A stretch of DNA of 35,267 bases, taken from the NCBI GenBank assembly GCA_026984135.1, contig JALSSR010000235.1, forward strand, positions 1 to 35,267, read 5' to 3'. A model generated the notes under the pieces. The model saw only the letters and a program-made list of their open reading frames with translations, made no database searches and had not been told where the DNA came from. The position numbers and the translations under genes were made by a program. Source of the DNA: Bacteroidales bacterium. GTDB taxonomy: Bacteria; Bacteroidota; Bacteroidia; Bacteroidales; JAADJA01. Below, piece after piece: positions 33,122 through 35,267 of the stretch (its first letter is position 1; the number at the start of each line of letters is the position of its first letter).

Positions 33122-33799
33122 ACTTGGGATAACAAAGGGGAAATAGATGAAAAAACAAAGCAAACTCTTATCATAGTTGTAAAATATAATCAAGAAACTA
33201 TTGTTGCATTGGAAAAACAATTGGAAAAATTAAAACAAACTTCACCTAAGAGTGAATATGTCCAAGTATTAGAGAATTTAAAGAACTATTTACAAAAAAA
33301 TAAACCCAAAGAAATTGCCGATAATTATTTTGATTATGTAAAAAGACAAAAAAAACAAAATATTGTCTTTTTAAAAGAGTCTGTTAACGCAACCCAACAA
33401 CTGTTTGCTTATGAAGAAACCAAATCTCTATATAATGAATTAATTAACCTGGAACCAACGGCTGAACAACATTTTGAATATGCCTTTTTCTTACAAAAAT
33501 TTAATTTTATTGATGACGCAATTAAACAATACGAAGAAGCTTTGCGGATTTATAGAAAACTTGCAGAAGAAAACCCGAGAACCTATTTGCCTGATGTGGC
33601 GATGACTTTGACAAATCTTGCGATTTTTTACATAAAAGCTATGCCGGATAAAGAAAAATCTATTGATATGGCAATGAAAGCAGTAGAAATACTTTTGCCT
33701 GTTTATGAGCAAGTTCCGTATCTCGAAAACTACTTAAAAACCGCACTTCAAGTTTTGGAGGCAAATGGTGTGGATATAAACGATTTATTAAATAATTGA
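33122..33799 (+). pseudogene. C-terminal TPR part of the same interrupted reading frame
   Basis: The frame resumes directly after the TAA and runs to 33799 without another stop. It begins TWDNKGEIDEKTKQTLIIVV, then a coiled-coil-like stretch (ALEKQLEKLKQTSPKSEYV), then TPR-like helices from about 33440 (AEQHFEYAFFLQKFNFIDDA, then IKQYEEALRIYRKLAEENP and MTLTNLAIFYIKA). No in-frame ATG exists near its start; TTG 33209 is the only plausible initiation codon, which would give 196 residues. The content right after the stop is as protein-like as before it, which favours a broken gene. TPR proteins scaffold partners, and the next gene encodes a P-loop ATPase. Confidence 0.65.
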
Positions 33800-33831
33800 T
33801 AAACATAAATATTAAGTTATCTGAAAAATAT

Positions 33832-33839
33832 TAACTTTG
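33832..33839 (+). promoter_or_regulatory. -7 element TAACTTTG before the ATPase gene
   Basis: It matches TAnnTTTG, 17 nt before ATG 33857, so the leader would be about 12 nt. No good -33 word is seen. It suggests the ATPase is transcribed apart from the broken gene upstream. Confidence 0.5.
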
Positions 33840-33856
33840 CAAAAAAACATAGTATA

Positions 33857-35149
33857 ATGAGCGAATATACATACAAATTTCCGGAGAAAGATATTTTCAG
33901 AGCAATGGAGGTTACCGAACCATTGTTTAAAATACAGGAAAATCAGGACTGGTTTAAAAAATTGTGGGTTGATTTCTCGTCTGTTCGAACTAATTCGCAT
34001 TTTGAACAGATGAAAAAATATTTGGGTATGCAAAAAAATCAGCTTGAACATATTCCCGTAAAGTATCCTAAAATCATTTATTCCGGTCATCGCGGGAGTG
34101 GCAAATCTGTCGAATTAAACCGCTTTGCTTATGAAATAAATAATAAAGATGCTTTTTTTACTGTTTTTATCGACCTTGAAAGTGAGACCAATATAGAACA
34201 ATTAAGTGCAGAAGATATTTATCTGGTAATGATCTCTATGATTATCAGAAAATTAGAAGAAAAAAAAATAGATTTTGACAAAAATAGTCTGAATGATATT
34301 GCAAATGAGTGGCTTTCGGAGACAGAAGTTGTAAAAGATTTGAAAAATAATTTTAATATAGATGCCGGAGCATCTGTGGAAGCGGCTTGGAATTTTTGGA
34401 ATTTTTTCAAAGTTGAAGGTAATATAAAATCGGGATTTTCACGCGATAATACTACAACCAAAACAATTAGACGTATTATTAAAAATAATCCGAAACCTTT
34501 AATCGAAAAATTTAATTTGGCTCTTATTGATATTAGAGAAAGTATTGCAAAAACCAATGCAGGTAAGGATGTTATCTTTTTTATAGATGGTTTGGAAAAA
34601 GCAAATCGTTCTGTTTACGAAGAACTCTTTATCAATGATGTGCAAATGATTACAGGTTTGAATGTAAGTATTGTTTCTACTGTTCCTATTGATACCTACT
34701 ATCGAATAATAGAGCAGGGTAACCGTATTTATTTTAAGGATTTTTATTTACCGATGATACGTATTAACGAGAATTCAAAAGAGTTGTTTAAGTCATTGAT
34801 ATATAATAGGATAGACAAAAGTCTTATAGATGATGATGCACTGGAATATTTGATAAAAATGTCGGGAGGGTGTCCGCGTATTTTACTAAAAATGGTTAAT
34901 CGTGGTTTGTTGGAAACCGAAATAGATAAAACAACAAAGGAAATTGCAGAAAAGATCGTAACAAAGGAAGGTAATGAGAGATATAGAACATTAACAAGAG
35001 ATCACAAGAAGGCAATTAAGGAGAAAAATTTTGATGATGCAGACCCTGTTGTTTTGGAATTACTGCATTCGCTCACTATTCTTGAATATAACGGATTAAA
35101 TCCCGAAAGAAAATTAAATCCGGTTTTGAAACGTTTTTTTGATGAGTAA
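33857..35149 (+). CDS. P-loop ATPase (STAND/AAA-like), possible defence-associated protein
   Basis: 430 residues. Walker A is GHRGSGKS (77-84) in KIIYSGHRGSGKSVELNRFA, Walker B is VIFFIDGLEKAN (Asp244, with Glu247), and VSIVSTVPIDTYY follows at the sensor position. A C-terminal helical part (MSGGCPRILLKMVNRG, then PVVLELLHSLTILEYNG) looks like the winged-helix end of STAND or AAA_16-type switches. No membrane helix or recognisable effector domain is present. ATP hydrolysis or an ATP-controlled switch is likely. The stop overlaps the ATG of the next gene by 8 nt, so the two products probably act together. The broken membrane/TPR gene upstream may have been a third component. Family assignment is from motifs only. 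Confidence 0.8.
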   Translation: MSEYTYKFPEKDIFRAMEVTEPLFKIQENQDWFKKLWVDFSSVRTNSHFEQMKKYLGMQKNQLEHIPVKYPKIIYSGHRGSGKSVELNRFAYEINNKDAFFTVFIDLESETNIEQLSAEDIYLVMISMIIRKLEEKKIDFDKNSLNDIANEWLSETEVVKDLKNNFNIDAGASVEAAWNFWNFFKVEGNIKSGFSRDNTTTKTIRRIIKNNPKPLIEKFNLALIDIRESIAKTNAGKDVIFFIDGLEKANRSVYEELFINDVQMITGLNVSIVSTVPIDTYYRIIEQGNRIYFKDFYLPMIRINENSKELFKSLIYNRIDKSLIDDDALEYLIKMSGGCPRILLKMVNRGLLETEIDKTTKEIAEKIVTKEGNERYRTLTRDHKKAIKEKNFDDADPVVLELLHSLTILEYNGLNPERKLNPVLKRFFDE

Positions 35150-35267
35150 TTTTGTTGAACGGAATAATAAAAATTGGAAACAATTATCTATTGTTGTCGA
35201 GAAAAGGCAAAAACCTGCTTTATTGTGGATTAGTTGCGATGATTTTTTTTACAAGCAGGCTCTGTTA
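35142..35267 (+). CDS. N-terminus of an unassigned protein coupled to the ATPase gene, runs off the window
   Basis: ATG 35142 lies within the last codons of the ATPase gene and the frame is open for 42 codons to the right edge. The visible start is SNFVERNNKNWKQLSIVVEK and then LLWISCDDFFYKQALL. This resembles the N-terminal pattern (Asn-x-x-Trp-x-x-Leu, then a hydrophobic strand ending in CDD) that I associate with TPR proteins encoded after such ATPases, but too little is visible to be sure. The 8-nt overlap points to translational coupling. Confidence 0.65.
   Translation, partial: MSNFVERNNKNWKQLSIVVEKRQKPALLWISCDDFFYKQALL

Overview
The window looks like a chromosomal segment of a member of the Bacteroidota. 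Three independent signs agree: three large secreted proteins end in a type A type-IX-secretion (T9SS) C-terminal sorting domain (IYPNPV or VFPNPT followed by a Gly-x-Tyr strand); most promoters that can be seen carry the Bacteroidota -7 element TAnnTTTG; and the ATP synthase operon contains B-E-F-H-A-G but not the beta/epsilon genes, a split usual in this phylum. Everything is judged from the sequence alone; no database search was run.

Layout. (1) 1-1044, minus strand: the N-terminal 348 codons of a secreted C1A (papain-like) peptidase that runs off the left edge. (2) 1221-5218: a tight operon of an ECF sigma factor, a membrane-anchored protein with an N-terminal cytosolic segment and C-terminal outer-membrane barrel (probable anti-sigma/sensor), and a PKD-repeat T9SS cargo protein. 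(3) 5217-6687: three tandem repeat units. Each carries the same 18-bp inverted arms; in two units the arms close a 22-nt loop, in the middle one they enclose a Y1 (HUH) transposase gene. (4) 6820-9144: a second PKD/T9SS protein, paralogous to the first. (5) 9268-14614: single genes for an old-yellow-enzyme-like oxidoreductase, an Omp85-type barrel, a radical SAM/SPASM protein, a thioredoxin-glutaredoxin fusion, a solo GroES and a ferritin. (6) 14804-18916: an McrBC type IV restriction system with a modified-base reader region in McrB. (7) 18917-24037: a cassette with a Crp/Fnr-type regulator, a DUF1566-like lipoprotein, a remnant of a second Crp gene and a lipoprotein sulfatase, bracketed by two ~400-bp diverged direct repeats. 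Just outside it lie a fragment of a DUF4143-type ATPase and a third partial repeat. (8) 24346-29525, minus strand: atpBEFHAG, with strong hairpins on both sides of atpE. (9) 29953-32652: a sortilin/BNR-repeat T9SS protein. (10) 32705-35267: a membrane/TPR reading frame broken by one in-frame TAA, then a P-loop ATPase overlapping the start of a further gene that leaves the window; this looks like a STAND/AAA-type accessory (possibly defence) operon.

The most unusual items are the transposase sitting inside its own palindrome beside gene-less copies, the repeat-bracketed regulator-sulfatase cassette with its Crp remnant (protein almost unchanged, synonymous sites heavily diverged), the stop-interrupted TPR gene next to the ATPase, and the hairpins bracketing atpE.
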